DNA from: Rhizorhabdus sp049889055
Lineage (GTDB): Bacteria; Pseudomonadota; Alphaproteobacteria; Sphingomonadales; Sphingomonadaceae
Length of the DNA: 64,000 nucleotides
NCBI RefSeq assembly: GCF_049889055.1
Contig: NZ_JBLTWO010000002.1
Span: 310,001 to 374,000, forward strand
Direction of reading: 5' to 3'
Made by a program: the position numbers and the translations under genes. Shown here one piece after another: positions 1 to 13,999 of this stretch. Every line of letters begins with the position of its first letter. The stretch's first letter is position 1. The notes under the pieces are model-generated. The model was given only the letters and a program-made list of their open reading frames with translations. It did no database searches and was not told the DNA's origin.

Positions 1-90
1 CCAGCGATGCGATCAGCAACGCGCGGGGCGGGGGAGACGGGACCATGGGGTCGGCTTGACCGCAGACGCGCCTTGCTTTCAAGAGGGATC

Positions 91-960
91 ATGCGCCGCC
101 CCGTGAAGAGCCTGATTTTCGCGCTGGCAGCAACGCTCTCGGTCGTGGCTCCATCCGCGAACTCCGCTTCGCCGCCAAGGCGGATCGTGTCGCTAAGCCT
201 GTGCGCGGATCAATATCTCGTTCTTCTGGCCGATCCGGGCCAGATCGCGGCGCTCAACCGCTTCTCGCAGAATCGAGGCATGTCCTGGGCCTATGAGCGG
301 GCAAAAGGCTTCCGCGTGACGCGGGGTGGAGCCGAAGATTTGATGACGCTCCGGCCCGACCTGGTCTTCACGTCGGGCTTCGGGACGCCGACCGCGCTGG
401 AGGTGCTGCGTCGACGCCAAATCCGGACTGTCGAACTCGGGCGTGCCGAGGATTATCCCGCAATCGAACGCTCTGTGCGTCAGGTCGCGGCAGCGGTCGG
501 TCATCCCGAGCGGGGCGAGGCCTTGATAAAGGCCATGCGCGCGCAGCTGGCGGCTCTCGGCCCGCCCCCTGGCCGAGCGCGGGTCGCGGCCTATTATCAG
601 CGGCGCGGCTATCTGACCGGGCAGGGCACCCTGGTCGACGAGATGATGCGGCGCGCCGGACTCGTCAATCTCGCCGGGCGCCTTGGCCGGCCGATGCTGT
701 CCTATCTGTCGATCGAGCAGATGGCGCGAGCGCGGCCGGACTTTCTGCTGGTCGAGCAGAAGGGCGTCGTCCGTGACCGGGGGACCGAGATGCTCGAACA
801 CCCGCTGTTGCGGCGGGTCGTTCCGGACAGCCGTCGCATCCTGTTGCCCGAGGCGCTGACCACCTGCGCCGGCCCGAGCTACCCCGACGCCATGGCGGCG
901 CTGTACCGGGGGATAAGGCAGGCCGATCGGCTCGCCGGGCGATCGGCTCAGTCGCGCTGA
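91..960 (+). CDS. periplasmic substrate-binding protein (BtuF/FecB-like)
   Basis: Probably the periplasmic binding component of a cobalamin, siderophore or heme type ABC importer. The start at 91 gives a signal peptide (MRRPVKSLIF followed by a hydrophobic Ala/Leu stretch and an SANSA-type cleavage region) and is preceded by AAGAGGG; the in-frame ATG at 7 would add 28 charged residues and spoil the signal. The mature protein opens with RRIVSLSLCADQYLV, typical of the Peripla_BP_2 fold, and contains the LRPDLVFTSGF strand and a conserved C-terminal lobe. About 289 residues fits the family. Partner permease and ATPase genes are not in the window, so the ligand cannot be named. Its last 13 bases overlap the convergent gene. 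Confidence 0.8.
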   Translation: MRRPVKSLIFALAATLSVVAPSANSASPPRRIVSLSLCADQYLVLLADPGQIAALNRFSQNRGMSWAYERAKGFRVTRGGAEDLMTLRPDLVFTSGFGTPTALEVLRRRQIRTVELGRAEDYPAIERSVRQVAAAVGHPERGEALIKAMRAQLAALGPPPGRARVAAYYQRRGYLTGQGTLVDEMMRRAGLVNLAGRLGRPMLSYLSIEQMARARPDFLLVEQKGVVRDRGTEMLEHPLLRRVVPDSRRILLPEALTTCAGPSYPDAMAALYRGIRQADRLAGRSAQSR

Positions 961-1661
961 TCCTCGGCGCCGCGATATTTGAGTTCGAGATAGCGGCCCT
1001 GCGTGGCCAGCTTGTCGAGATCGCCGCTCACCAGCTGCTCGCCCATCCTGCGCAACTCGTCGTCGACCACCTTGAGCCCTTCGACCAACTGGCGGTCGGG
1101 CGAACTGCCATTGCGCTCTACCCGACGCATCGCCTCTGGCACCTGCTTATAGCCTTCGACCAGTTCGGGCAGTTCCTCGGCCATCAGCTTGCGGAACTCA
1201 TAAGCGGCGGGTTCGCGCGGATCGAGTTTCGCCAGCTGCGGGCCCAGCGCCTCCAGCTTGATGCCGATATCGTCCGCGAGCCGCTGCGCCGGGGCGGGAA
1301 GGGCAAGGCGTTGAGCCTCCAGCCAGCGTTCGGTCTGGGAGGGGAGCAGAGGCAGGTCGCTCTTCGCCATCTGCTGGGGCGTTGGCTCGGGCGCCTGCGG
1401 CCAGGCGAGGATGCCGAAGAAGACGATCGCCATGGCGATCAGCATCAGGAAGAAGCCCCAGATGCCCAACGGGGTCACGAAGGCGCCGATCATCCCGCCG
1501 GCGAGAGCGACGCCAAGGACGGCGAAGAAAGCGAGGCGGAGCCGCCGGAAGAAGCCGACGACGCGGCGCCTATGCGCCTTGATCGCGCGCGGCGTGGTGC
1601 GCGAGCGAATCCGCTCCAGCACCTCTTCGGCGCGATCCATCGCAGCGCGGCTGTCGACCAT
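948..1661 (-). CDS. XpaC-like membrane protein
   Basis: A 237-residue protein with a basic N-terminus, two adjacent membrane helices (about residues 42-88) and a long helical, charged C-terminal region. This layout and its place directly downstream of a TelA gene (11-bp gap) match the XpaC-like family often paired with TelA. The biochemical role of that family is not settled; membrane stress or toxic-anion tolerance is inferred from the pairing. An AGGATAGAG stretch precedes the chosen start. It converges on and overlaps the upstream binding-protein gene by 13 bp. Confidence 0.6.
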   Translation of the reverse strand: MVDSRAAMDRAEEVLERIRSRTTPRAIKAHRRRVVGFFRRLRLAFFAVLGVALAGGMIGAFVTPLGIWGFFLMLIAMAIVFFGILAWPQAPEPTPQQMAKSDLPLLPSQTERWLEAQRLALPAPAQRLADDIGIKLEALGPQLAKLDPREPAAYEFRKLMAEELPELVEGYKQVPEAMRRVERNGSSPDRQLVEGLKVVDDELRRMGEQLVSGDLDKLATQGRYLELKYRGAEDQRD

Positions 1662-1672
1662 CGCGCTCTATC

Positions 1673-2860
1673 CTATTCCAGCGCCCTGAACGGCTCGGTC
1701 TGCCCCTGGGCAGCGCCTTCGGCGCGGGCGATATAGCCCTTCGACTTCTCCACCTCGGAGGTCAGCACATTGACCGTCTGCTTCATCGAGGACAGCGCCT
1801 CGACCTTGAAGCGGTCGATCGTGTCCATCGTGTCGTAGATATTCTGGAAGGCGCGCTGCAGCGTCTCGATCGGGATCGTCGACGAGGCAGCCTGCTTGTG
1901 GATCTCGGCCGTCTGGCTCTTCAGCATCGTGCCGGTCGATTCGATCATGTTCGCCGTCGTCGTGTTGAGCGCCGTGATCTGCTCCAGCACCAATTTCTGG
2001 TTGGTCAGCGCCTGCGCCACGGTCACGGCGGTGCGCAGGGCGGAGACCGTCGTCGTGGAGGCACGGTCGACGCCCTTCACCAGTTCGACATTGTTCTTCT
2101 TGACCAGATCGAGTGCGAGATAGCCCTGCACCGTGACCGCCATCTGGGTCAGCAGATCCTGGCTGCGCTGGCGGACATAGAAAAGCGCCGTTTCCCTGAT
2201 CGCCTTGGCTTTTTCGGGATCGCTGCTGTCGAGTTCGAGCGCCTTCTGCTCCAGCCGCTCGTCGAGCGTCTTCGACAGATGAATCATCTGCTCGAGCCGG
2301 CCCATCGCCGCCCAGAGATTCTGGCGTTCGACGTCGATCGCGGCATTGTCCTTGATCAGTTCATCCTTGCCGGAAGCGAGGCTGTTGAGGATCGACGAGA
2401 TATGGCTCTGCGCGGAGCGATAGCTGTCGAAATAATCGCGCATCCGATCGCCCCAGGGGATGATCCCGAACAGCTTCTTGCGCGTAAAGAGATTGTCGCG
2501 CTTGCCCGGATCGAGGTCCTCGACCGTGCGGCGCAGTTCCGCGAGGTTCGCGCCGACGCCATTATCGGCATCGATCGCCTTGACCGGGCGATCCAGGAAA
2601 CGGTTCGACTGGCCGGCGGCTTCGGCGATTTCGCGTCGGCCCATATTGCTAATCGAATCGACGCGCTTGCCGAATTCGGGGCTGTTGACGTCCTGAGCGA
2701 CCAGTTCCTCGACGAAGGCTTCGACCTTTTCTTCGAGTTGCGAGCGCTGCTCGTCACGCAAGGGAACGAGCCCGGCAGCCTTCTCCGGCGCGAGCGCCTT
2801 CACCGGTGCGGGCGGTTGCAGCACCAGATCCGGTTGCTCTGTCGTCGTCGTGCTGGCCAT
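1673..2860 (-). CDS. toxic anion resistance protein, TelA family
   Basis: 395 residues, almost entirely helical and charged, with a disordered Pro/Ala N-terminus, as in the TelA family (about 350-400 aa). Recognisable family parts are the NLWAAMGRLEQMIHLSK region, LALDLVKKNNVELVKGVDRA and the C-terminal helices with TMLKSQTAEIHKQA. TelA homologues are linked to tellurite and cell-envelope stress tolerance, but no enzymatic activity is established. A GAGGGAG ribosome binding site lies about 9 bases before the ATG. Probably co-transcribed with the XpaC-like gene; its promoter should lie within 2861-3060. Confidence 0.8.
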   Translation of the reverse strand: MASTTTTEQPDLVLQPPAPVKALAPEKAAGLVPLRDEQRSQLEEKVEAFVEELVAQDVNSPEFGKRVDSISNMGRREIAEAAGQSNRFLDRPVKAIDADNGVGANLAELRRTVEDLDPGKRDNLFTRKKLFGIIPWGDRMRDYFDSYRSAQSHISSILNSLASGKDELIKDNAAIDVERQNLWAAMGRLEQMIHLSKTLDERLEQKALELDSSDPEKAKAIRETALFYVRQRSQDLLTQMAVTVQGYLALDLVKKNNVELVKGVDRASTTTVSALRTAVTVAQALTNQKLVLEQITALNTTTANMIESTGTMLKSQTAEIHKQAASSTIPIETLQRAFQNIYDTMDTIDRFKVEALSSMKQTVNVLTSEVEKSKGYIARAEGAAQGQTEPFRALE

Positions 2861-3219
2861 CGCCGGCGTCTCCCTCGTGCTTTGCTGTGCGCAAAGATGG
2901 CCGCATGAGGTGCATTATTCAAGCGATACGCTTATGTGGCAGCCGCGCCGATGGTTGCAGGAAAAGCGATTGCATTAAATGCAATTGTTATTGACGCATT
3001 CGCATTTGTCGAATCGCTGCTCGACGCCCAGATAGGGCGGGCCTTTCAGGCATCCTCTCCTAATGACTTCGGGCTGGTTCATTCGGACCGGCCCTTTTTT
3101 TGTCCAGCGTGGGGCGCAATTGGCTCCACTGCGGATCGGCCGCGCGACGCTGCCCTTGTTGCATCGCGACATTTCCGCTATGCGCGCGCCACATCCCTCA
3201 AGTCAGGATTTTCACGACC
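2861..3219. other. divergent intergenic region telA / typA
   Basis: 359 bp without a convincing gene. It must hold the promoters of telA (minus) and typA (plus). An AT-rich inverted repeat, ATTGCAT-TAA-ATGCAAT, lies at 2969-2985 and could be an operator. A Rho-independent terminator on the plus strand at 3071-3101 sits before typA, with no upstream plus-strand gene to serve, which suggests a short untranslated transcript from this gap (see findings). Short ORFs across it have no family signature. Confidence 0.5.
3071..3101 (+). terminator. Rho-independent terminator without an upstream gene
   Basis: GGGCTGGT (3071-3078) pairs with ACCGGCCC (3087-3094), one G-U wobble, with an 8-base loop, followed by seven T. 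It lies about 120 bp upstream of typA on the same strand. It would end either a small RNA or a truncated typA leader transcript. Confidence 0.65.
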
Positions 3220-5040
3220 ATGAGCCTCCGCAACGTGGCGATCATTGCGCACGTCGATCACGGCAAGACCACGCTGGTCGACCAGCTGTTCCGCCAGTCC
3301 GGCACCTTCCGTGACAACCAGCGCGTCGAAGAACGTGCGATGGACTCGAACGACCTCGAAAAGGAACGTGGCATCACGATCCTGGCCAAGTGCACGTCGG
3401 TCGACTGGGAAGGCACGCGGATCAACATCGTCGACACGCCCGGCCACGCCGACTTCGGCGGCGAAGTGGAGCGCATCCTGTCGATGGTCGACGGTGTCAT
3501 CCTGCTGGTGGACTCGTCCGAAGGCGCGATGCCGCAGACCAAGTTCGTGACCGGCAAGGCGCTGGCGCTCGGCCTGCGTCCGATCGTCGTCGTGAACAAG
3601 ATCGATCGCCCGGACTCGCGCGTCGAAGAGGTGCTGAACGAGGTGTTCGACCTGTTCGTCAGCCTCGACGCGACCGACGAGCAGCTCGATTTCCCGGTTC
3701 TCTACGCCTCAGGCCGCAACGGCTATGCGAGCGAAGATGCTCAGGCGCGCGAGGGCACGCTTCGTCCTTTGTTCGAGCGGATCGTCGACCATGTCCCGGC
3801 ACCGCAGCTCGACCTCGACGCGCCGTTCAGCTTCCTCGTGACGCTGCTCGACCGCGACAATTTCCTCGGCCGTATCCTGACCGGTCGCGTCAACAGCGGC
3901 ACGGTGAAGCTCAACCAGCCGATCCACGCTCTCGATGTCGATGGCAAGATCGTCGAGACCGGCCGCGCGACCAAGCTGATGTCCTTCCAGGGCCTTGAGC
4001 GCGTGCCCGTCGAGGAGGCCAAGGCCGGCGACATCATCTGCATGGCCGGTCTGACGGTCGCCACCGTGGCGCACACCATCGCCGATCCGGCGATCACTGT
4101 GCCGATCAAGGCGCAGCCGATCGATCCGCCGACGCTGTCGATGACCTTCGCGGTGAACGACAGCCCGATGGCAGGCCGTGAGGGCACCAAGGTGACGAGC
4201 CGCATGATCCGCGACCGTCTGTTCCGCGAAGCCGAGTCCAACGTCGCGATCAAGGTGACGGAGAGCGCCGGTAAGGACAGTTTCGACGTTGCCGGCCGTG
4301 GCGAGCTTCAGCTCGGCGTGCTGATCGAGACGATGCGCCGCGAGGGCTTCGAGCTCGGCATCAGCCGTCCGCGCGTGCTGTTCCGCGAGAATGAAGAGGG
4401 CGGCAAGGAAGAGCCCTATGAGACCGTCGTCATCGACGTCGACGAGGAATATTCGGGCACGGTCGTGGAGAAGATGAACCTCCGCAAGGCCGAGATGACC
4501 GACATGCGTCCGTCGGGTGGCGGCAAGACCCGCATCACCTTCTCGGCGCCGTCGCGCGGCCTGATCGGCTATCATGGCGAGTTCCTGTCGGACACCCGCG
4601 GGACCGGCATCATGAACCGCCTGTTCGAGAAATACGGCCCCCACAAGGGCAATATCGAGGGCCGCAAGAATGGCGTGCTGATCTCGAACGGTGCGGGCGA
4701 GGCGAACAGCTACGCTCTCGGTCCGCTCGAAGAGCGCGGCATCCTGTTCGTCGGTCATGGCGAGGCCCTCTATGAGGGCATGATCGTCGGCGAGAACGCC
4801 AAGACCGACGATCTCGAAGTCAACCCGATGAAGGCGAAGCAGCTCACCAACTTCCGCGCTTCGGGCGGCAAGGACGACGCGATCCGCCTGACGCCGCCGA
4901 AGAAGATGACGCTGGAACAGGCGATCGCCTATATTGACGACGACGAGCTGGTCGAAGTGACCCCGAAGTCGATCCGCCTGCGCAAGCGCCATCTCGACCC
5001 GCATGAGCGCAAGCGCGCAAGCCGGGCCAAGGCGGCCTGA
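3220..5040 (+). CDS. typA: ribosome-associated GTPase TypA/BipA
   Basis: 606-residue translational GTPase of the EF-G/LepA superfamily that binds the ribosome and is involved in stress adaptation and ribosome assembly. The start at 3220 (MSLRNVAIIAHVDHGKTT) gives the usual length; upstream in-frame codons are not needed. G1 AHVDHGKTT (about residues 10-18), G2 RGITI, G3 DTPGHADFGG and G4 NKIDR are all present, followed by the EF-G-like domains and a TypA C-terminal domain (SRGLIGYHGEF, TRGTGIMN). Monocistronic by context, ending in a strong bidirectional terminator. Confidence 0.97.
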   Translation: MSLRNVAIIAHVDHGKTTLVDQLFRQSGTFRDNQRVEERAMDSNDLEKERGITILAKCTSVDWEGTRINIVDTPGHADFGGEVERILSMVDGVILLVDSSEGAMPQTKFVTGKALALGLRPIVVVNKIDRPDSRVEEVLNEVFDLFVSLDATDEQLDFPVLYASGRNGYASEDAQAREGTLRPLFERIVDHVPAPQLDLDAPFSFLVTLLDRDNFLGRILTGRVNSGTVKLNQPIHALDVDGKIVETGRATKLMSFQGLERVPVEEAKAGDIICMAGLTVATVAHTIADPAITVPIKAQPIDPPTLSMTFAVNDSPMAGREGTKVTSRMIRDRLFREAESNVAIKVTESAGKDSFDVAGRGELQLGVLIETMRREGFELGISRPRVLFRENEEGGKEEPYETVVIDVDEEYSGTVVEKMNLRKAEMTDMRPSGGGKTRITFSAPSRGLIGYHGEFLSDTRGTGIMNRLFEKYGPHKGNIEGRKNGVLISNGAGEANSYALGPLEERGILFVGHGEALYEGMIVGENAKTDDLEVNPMKAKQLTNFRASGGKDDAIRLTPPKKMTLEQAIAYIDDDELVEVTPKSIRLRKRHLDPHERKRASRAKAA

Positions 5041-5062
5041 GGGCTCCAAACCCAGAACAAAA

Positions 5063-5093
5063 GGGGCGTCGGTCGAACCGGCGCCCCTTTTTT
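5063..5093. terminator. bidirectional terminator between typA and gltD
   Basis: GGGGCGTCGG (5063-5072) pairs with CCGGCGCCCC (5078-5087), followed by six T on the plus strand; on the minus strand the same stem is followed by TTTTGTTC. It serves the convergent typA and gltBD transcripts. A second GC stem (GGCCCGCC/GGCGGGCC, about 5116-5136) lies just downstream of gltD without a T run. Confidence 0.85.
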
Positions 5094-5141
5094 GTCTGGT
5101 CGCTTTCATGTGGTCGGCCCGCCGAACCGGCGGGCCGGAGA

Positions 5142-6578
5142 TTAGCGCGGCAGTTCGGTCGTGCCCATCAGGTGCAGGTCGACCGCGCGGGCGCACTGGC
5201 GACCCTCGCGGATCGCCCAGACGATCAGGCTCTGGCCGCGACGCATGTCGCCGCAGGCGAAGATACCGTCCTGGTTCGTGGCATAGGCGTTGGTGTCCGC
5301 CTTCACATTGCCACGGCCGTCCAGTTCGACTCCGGCCTGTTCGATCATGCCGGATGCATTGGGGCCGACGAAGCCCATGGCGAGCAGGACGAGGTCGGTC
5401 TTCAGCGTGAATTCGCTGCCCGGAACTTCCTGCATCCGCCCATCGACCCATTCGACGCGGACGCATTCGAGCCCGGTGAGCTGGCCATTGGTGCCAACCG
5501 CACGCTTGGTCAGAACGGCCCAGTCGCGCTCGCAGCCTTCTTCATGGCTGGACGAGGTGCGGAGCTTGAGCGGCCAGTTCGGCCAGGTCATCGCCTTCGC
5601 CTCCTTCTCCGGAGGCTTGGGCATGATCTCGAGCTGGGTCACTGATGCGGCGCCCTGGCGGTTCGAGGTGCCGACGCAGTCGGAGCCGGTGTCGCCGCCG
5701 CCGATAACTATGACATGCTTGCCGGTCGCGGTCAGCGTCCCGCGCGGTGCGGCGCGCAGCTCGTCGTCGCCCGCCACGCGCTTGTTCTGCTGGGTCAGGA
5801 ACTCCATCGCATAGCGGACGCCCTGCAGCTCGAAGCCGGGTATCTCCAGCGGGCGGGGCTTTTCGGCGCCGCCAGACAGCACGATCGCGTCGTAATTCTC
5901 CCGCAGCGAGTCGAGCGACACCTGCACGCCGACTTCGGTGGAGGTGCGGAAAGTGACGCCTTCCGCCTCCATCTGGACCAGCCGGCGGTTGATCAGATGC
6001 TTCTCCATCTTGAAGTCTGGAATGCCGTAGCGCAGCAGCCCGCCCATCCGGTCGTTCTTCTCGAACAGCGTCACGCTGTGCCCGGCGCGCGCCAGCTGCT
6101 GGGCGCAGGCCATGCCCGCCGGGCCCGAGCCGACCACCGCGACCGACTTGCCCGTCTTGCGGGTCGGCAGTTGCGGCTTGATCCAGCCTTCCTCCCACCC
6201 GCGATCGACGATCGCGCATTCGATCGACTTGATCGTGACCGGCGTGTCCTGGATGTTCAGGGTGCAGGCGGCCTCGCAGGGAGCGGGGCAGACGCGGCCT
6301 GTGAACTCCGGAAAATTATTCGTCGAATGAAGGACTTCGAGCGCGTTCTTCCAGTCCTGCTCGAAAACCAGATGATTCCAGTCCGGGATGATGTTGTTCA
6401 CCGGACAGCCATTGTGACAGAAGGGAATGCCGCAGTTCATGCAGCGCGCTGCCTGGTCGCGCAGGTCCTTGTCCGGCAGCGGGACGACGAACTCGTTCCA
6501 GTGCTTCAGCCGCTCATCCGGCTTCACATAGCCGCGGTCCTTGCGCTCGATCTCGATAAATCCGGTTGCCTTGCCCAT
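5142..6578 (-). CDS. gltD: glutamate synthase (NADPH) small subunit
   Basis: 478 residues. This subunit takes electrons from NADPH through FAD and passes them by iron-sulfur clusters to the GltB subunit for glutamate formation from glutamine and 2-oxoglutarate. N-terminal cysteine motifs CMNCGIPFCHNGCP and CPAPCEAACT bind [4Fe-4S] clusters; AVVGSGPAGMACAQ is the FAD-binding glycine motif and VIGGGDTGSDC the NADPH-binding one; the C-terminal GDMRRGQSLIVWAI motif is typical. It lies 13 bp downstream of gltB in the same operon and ends at the bidirectional terminator. Confidence 0.97.
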   Translation of the reverse strand: MGKATGFIEIERKDRGYVKPDERLKHWNEFVVPLPDKDLRDQAARCMNCGIPFCHNGCPVNNIIPDWNHLVFEQDWKNALEVLHSTNNFPEFTGRVCPAPCEAACTLNIQDTPVTIKSIECAIVDRGWEEGWIKPQLPTRKTGKSVAVVGSGPAGMACAQQLARAGHSVTLFEKNDRMGGLLRYGIPDFKMEKHLINRRLVQMEAEGVTFRTSTEVGVQVSLDSLRENYDAIVLSGGAEKPRPLEIPGFELQGVRYAMEFLTQQNKRVAGDDELRAAPRGTLTATGKHVIVIGGGDTGSDCVGTSNRQGAASVTQLEIMPKPPEKEAKAMTWPNWPLKLRTSSSHEEGCERDWAVLTKRAVGTNGQLTGLECVRVEWVDGRMQEVPGSEFTLKTDLVLLAMGFVGPNASGMIEQAGVELDGRGNVKADTNAYATNQDGIFACGDMRRGQSLIVWAIREGRQCARAVDLHLMGTTELPR

Positions 6579-6591
6579 CTTTATTCTCCGG

Positions 6592-11244
<4,653 letters not shown>

Positions 11245-11500
11245 CCGGCGATCTAGCTCCCCCATGTGGCCCGGTACTGACCGGTCCTTCGAAAGCGGTG
11301 CCTATACAGCGATGCGCCCGTGAAGGAACCCTTCAAAAAGACGGGGGCGTGCAACCTGATCTATCAATGGGGCGGTTCATCGCGCATTTTAGTTGCAAAT
11401 GCACCCAAAGGCGGTCGCCGAGCCCAGGTCCGTACTTAACCGGATGTCGCCCATCGCTAGCGGGGCGCAGTTTTCCCGGCATCGCATAATGGAGGCTCCG

Positions 11501-12307
11501 ATGAAGAATCTGCTGTTGCTGGTGCATGACGACGACGGGCAAGAAGCCCGGCTTCAGGTCGCGCTGGATCTTGTCCGGGCCTTCGATGGCCATCTCAACT
11601 GTGTCGATATCGCTATTCTGCCGGTGATCGAGGCCGACGCCTGGTCGGGTGGCGCAGGGACCGCGATACTGCTGACCGAGGAAAAGGCGCGCGAAGCGGC
11701 CAACCGCACCACGATCGAGCGACGCCTTACGCAGGAGGGGGTTCCCTGGACCTGGTTCGAAGCGACCGGGGAGATCGCGCCCTGCCTGGCGAAGGCGGCA
11801 GGGCTCAACGATTTGATCATTCTCAACCGTCGGCTCGATGGGTTGCCCATTCCCGATATGCACGCCGCAACGGCGGAACTGCTCCTGAAGAGCGGCAAGC
11901 CCGTCCTCGCGGTCCCCGAGAAGATGCGGGGGCTTGCCGTCACGGGGCGGGCGCTTGTCGCCTGGGACGGTTCGATCGAAGCCGAGCGCGCTTTGTGCGC
12001 CGCAGTCCCTCTGCTCGCGAAGGCCGGGCATGTGCAGGTGCTGGAGATCGAGGATGGTTCGACAGTCGGGTCGGCGAGCGATGCCGCGACCTATTTGTCG
12101 CGCCACGGCATCCATGTGGTGGTTCGCGCCGAAAAGCCGGCGGGTCGGAATGTGGCGGAGACTCTGCTCGCGGCTATCACGGCCGATCGGAGCGACTATG
12201 TCGTGATGGGCGCCTATGGGCATTCGCGTTTGGCAGAGGCGCTCTTCGGCGGGGTAACAAGACGCTTGCTCAATGAAAGCCCTGTCCCGCTGTTCCTGGT
12301 GCACTGA
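11501..12307 (+). CDS. universal stress protein, tandem Usp domains
   Basis: 268 residues from the ATG at 11501, which has GGAGG ten bases upstream; the longer frame from 11393 lacks support. The first half (MKNLLLLVHDDDG) is a weakly conserved Usp fold, and the second half (ALVAWDGSIEAERAL to VMGAYGHSRLAEALFGGVTRRLL) carries the Usp nucleotide-binding Gly pattern. It precedes a beta-CASP hydrolase and the FixLJ pair, an arrangement that suggests low-oxygen or energy stress. I found no canonical FixK box (TTGAT-N4-ATCAA) upstream. Confidence 0.88.
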   Translation: MKNLLLLVHDDDGQEARLQVALDLVRAFDGHLNCVDIAILPVIEADAWSGGAGTAILLTEEKAREAANRTTIERRLTQEGVPWTWFEATGEIAPCLAKAAGLNDLIILNRRLDGLPIPDMHAATAELLLKSGKPVLAVPEKMRGLAVTGRALVAWDGSIEAERALCAAVPLLAKAGHVQVLEIEDGSTVGSASDAATYLSRHGIHVVVRAEKPAGRNVAETLLAAITADRSDYVVMGAYGHSRLAEALFGGVTRRLLNESPVPLFLVH

Positions 12308-12364
12308 GCCGATGACATCAGGCGAACGGCCTGCCGCAGGCGCAAATGGCGGGAGGGCGAAGCT

Positions 12365-13999
12365 ATGACCGGCAGTGTCGAAATCGTCTTTCATGGCGCG
12401 GCCGGGACGGTGACGGGCTCCTGCGCGGAACTGCGCTGGGCGGGCCGTCGTCTGCTGGTCGACTGCGGGCTGTTCCAGGGATCGCGCAGCCTTGAAAGGA
12501 TGAATGCCGAGCCTTTCGCTTTCAACCCCTCGGCGGTCGACGCGGTGCTGCTGACCCACGCGCATATCGATCACAGCGGTTTGCTTCCTCGGCTTGTCGG
12601 CGATGGATTTGCAGGCCCGATCTGCTGCACTCCGCCCACGGCCGAACTGCTTTCGTTCATGCTGGCCGATTCAGCCCGCCTGCAGGAAGGTGAGGCGATG
12701 CGCCGCAATCGCCGCCGAGACCGGGCCGATGAGGCACCGGTCGAGCCGCTCTACACGCTTCGCGACGCCGAGCGGGCGGCGGCGGCCACGCGGACCAGCG
12801 ATGTCGGCCAATGGTTCGAGCCTGTGCCGGATGTCCGCGCCCGCTTCTGGAATGCGGGTCATATCCTCGGTTCGGCGTCGATCGAGGTCGAGTTGGGTGG
12901 CGCGAGGCTGCTCTTTTCGGGCGATATCGGCCCCGCCGTGACAAATCTCGAGCCGCCGTCGGCAGGCCCGTCCGGTGTCGACTTTCTCTTCTGCGAGTCG
13001 ACCTATGGCGACCGCGAAAAAGAAGGGCTGAGCGCGGAGGCTCGCCGCGAGCGTCTGGGCGCCGAAGTCGTAGAGGCAGGGCGCCGGGGCGGCAACCTCG
13101 TCATCCCCGTCTTCGCGATCGAACGTGCGCAGGAGATCCTTGCCGATCTCGCTTTGTTGTATGAATCAGGCAGCGTTCCGCCGCGGCCGACCTTTCTCGA
13201 CTCCCCGCTGGCGATCCGCGCCACCGACCTGTTCGGTCGTCAGCATCTGCCAGGCACGCATGACGGCGCATTGTTCCGCCATTCCGCCTTCCACTATGTC
13301 GAGGAAACGGCGGAATCGATGCGGCTCAACCATGTCAGCGGCGCGGTCATCCTGGCCGGATCGGGGATGTGCGAAGGCGGGCGGGTCCGCCACCACCTGC
13401 TCCACAATCTCGGCCGCTCGGATTCCACCGTCCTGTTCGTCGGCTACCAGGCGCGAGGGACGCTCGGCCGGACGATCGTCGACGGGGCATCGCGTGTCCG
13501 CATCTCGGGCCGTGACGTCGCCGTCCGGGCCAAAGTCGCGCGGATCGAGGCCTATTCCGCGCATGCCGATCGCAGCGACCTGCTGCACTGGATCGCTCGG
13601 CGGGAGCCGGTGACCGGAGCGCTGTTCCTCTGGCACGGCGAGAGCGAGGCACTGGAGGCCCTGCGTAAGGCGACCGAGGCGCGTCATGAGGTCCTGATAC
13701 CGGCGATCGGCGAGAGCTACCTGCTCGACCCCGCCACGGGGGCTCACCGGCTGAAGACCGGGGATCCGGCCGTGGCCGCGATTCTCGGCGGGGACTGGCA
13801 GAACGACTATGCCGACCTTGCCGTCAACCTGAAGCGGGATATCCAGCGTATCGAAGGCGAGGCAGCGAGGCGCGAGGCGCTTCGGCAGATGCGGCGCATC
13901 CTCGACCATTTTGCCGGGCAGCATCCCGGTTCAGGGCACGCCAGTCCCGATAGCAAGAAGGGCGGCGACCACGCCCGCCACAAGGCCACTGCCCGCTAG
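12365..13999 (+). CDS. MBL-fold beta-CASP RNA hydrolase-like protein
   Basis: 544 residues. A metallo-beta-lactamase domain with the zinc ligand motif HAHIDHSG (about residue 61), further ligand regions NAGHILGSAS and FSGDIGP, a beta-CASP region (VFAIERAQEIL) and the C-terminal RMMBL part (EAYSAHADRSDLLHWI), as in the YsH1/CPSF73-like family of RNA-processing nucleases. RNA is the likely substrate by family; no specific target is known. SD GGGAGG precedes the ATG, 57 bp after the stress-protein gene, so the two are probably co-transcribed. Its 3' end overlaps the convergent DUF4010 gene by 69 bp. Confidence 0.9.
   Translation: MTGSVEIVFHGAAGTVTGSCAELRWAGRRLLVDCGLFQGSRSLERMNAEPFAFNPSAVDAVLLTHAHIDHSGLLPRLVGDGFAGPICCTPPTAELLSFMLADSARLQEGEAMRRNRRRDRADEAPVEPLYTLRDAERAAAATRTSDVGQWFEPVPDVRARFWNAGHILGSASIEVELGGARLLFSGDIGPAVTNLEPPSAGPSGVDFLFCESTYGDREKEGLSAEARRERLGAEVVEAGRRGGNLVIPVFAIERAQEILADLALLYESGSVPPRPTFLDSPLAIRATDLFGRQHLPGTHDGALFRHSAFHYVEETAESMRLNHVSGAVILAGSGMCEGGRVRHHLLHNLGRSDSTVLFVGYQARGTLGRTIVDGASRVRISGRDVAVRAKVARIEAYSAHADRSDLLHWIARREPVTGALFLWHGESEALEALRKATEARHEVLIPAIGESYLLDPATGAHRLKTGDPAVAAILGGDWQNDYADLAVNLKRDIQRIEGEAARREALRQMRRILDHFAGQHPGSGHASPDSKKGGDHARHKATAR

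Noticed and set aside
1..90. Possible 3' end of an upstream gene at the window edge
   Set aside because: One frame is open to a TGA at 57-59, but 18 codons with no recognisable family are too little to call.
3709..5466. 585-codon minus-strand frame across typA and gltD
   Set aside because: Shadow frame, runs antisense through typA and the terminator into gltD; His/Arg/Asp-rich composition.
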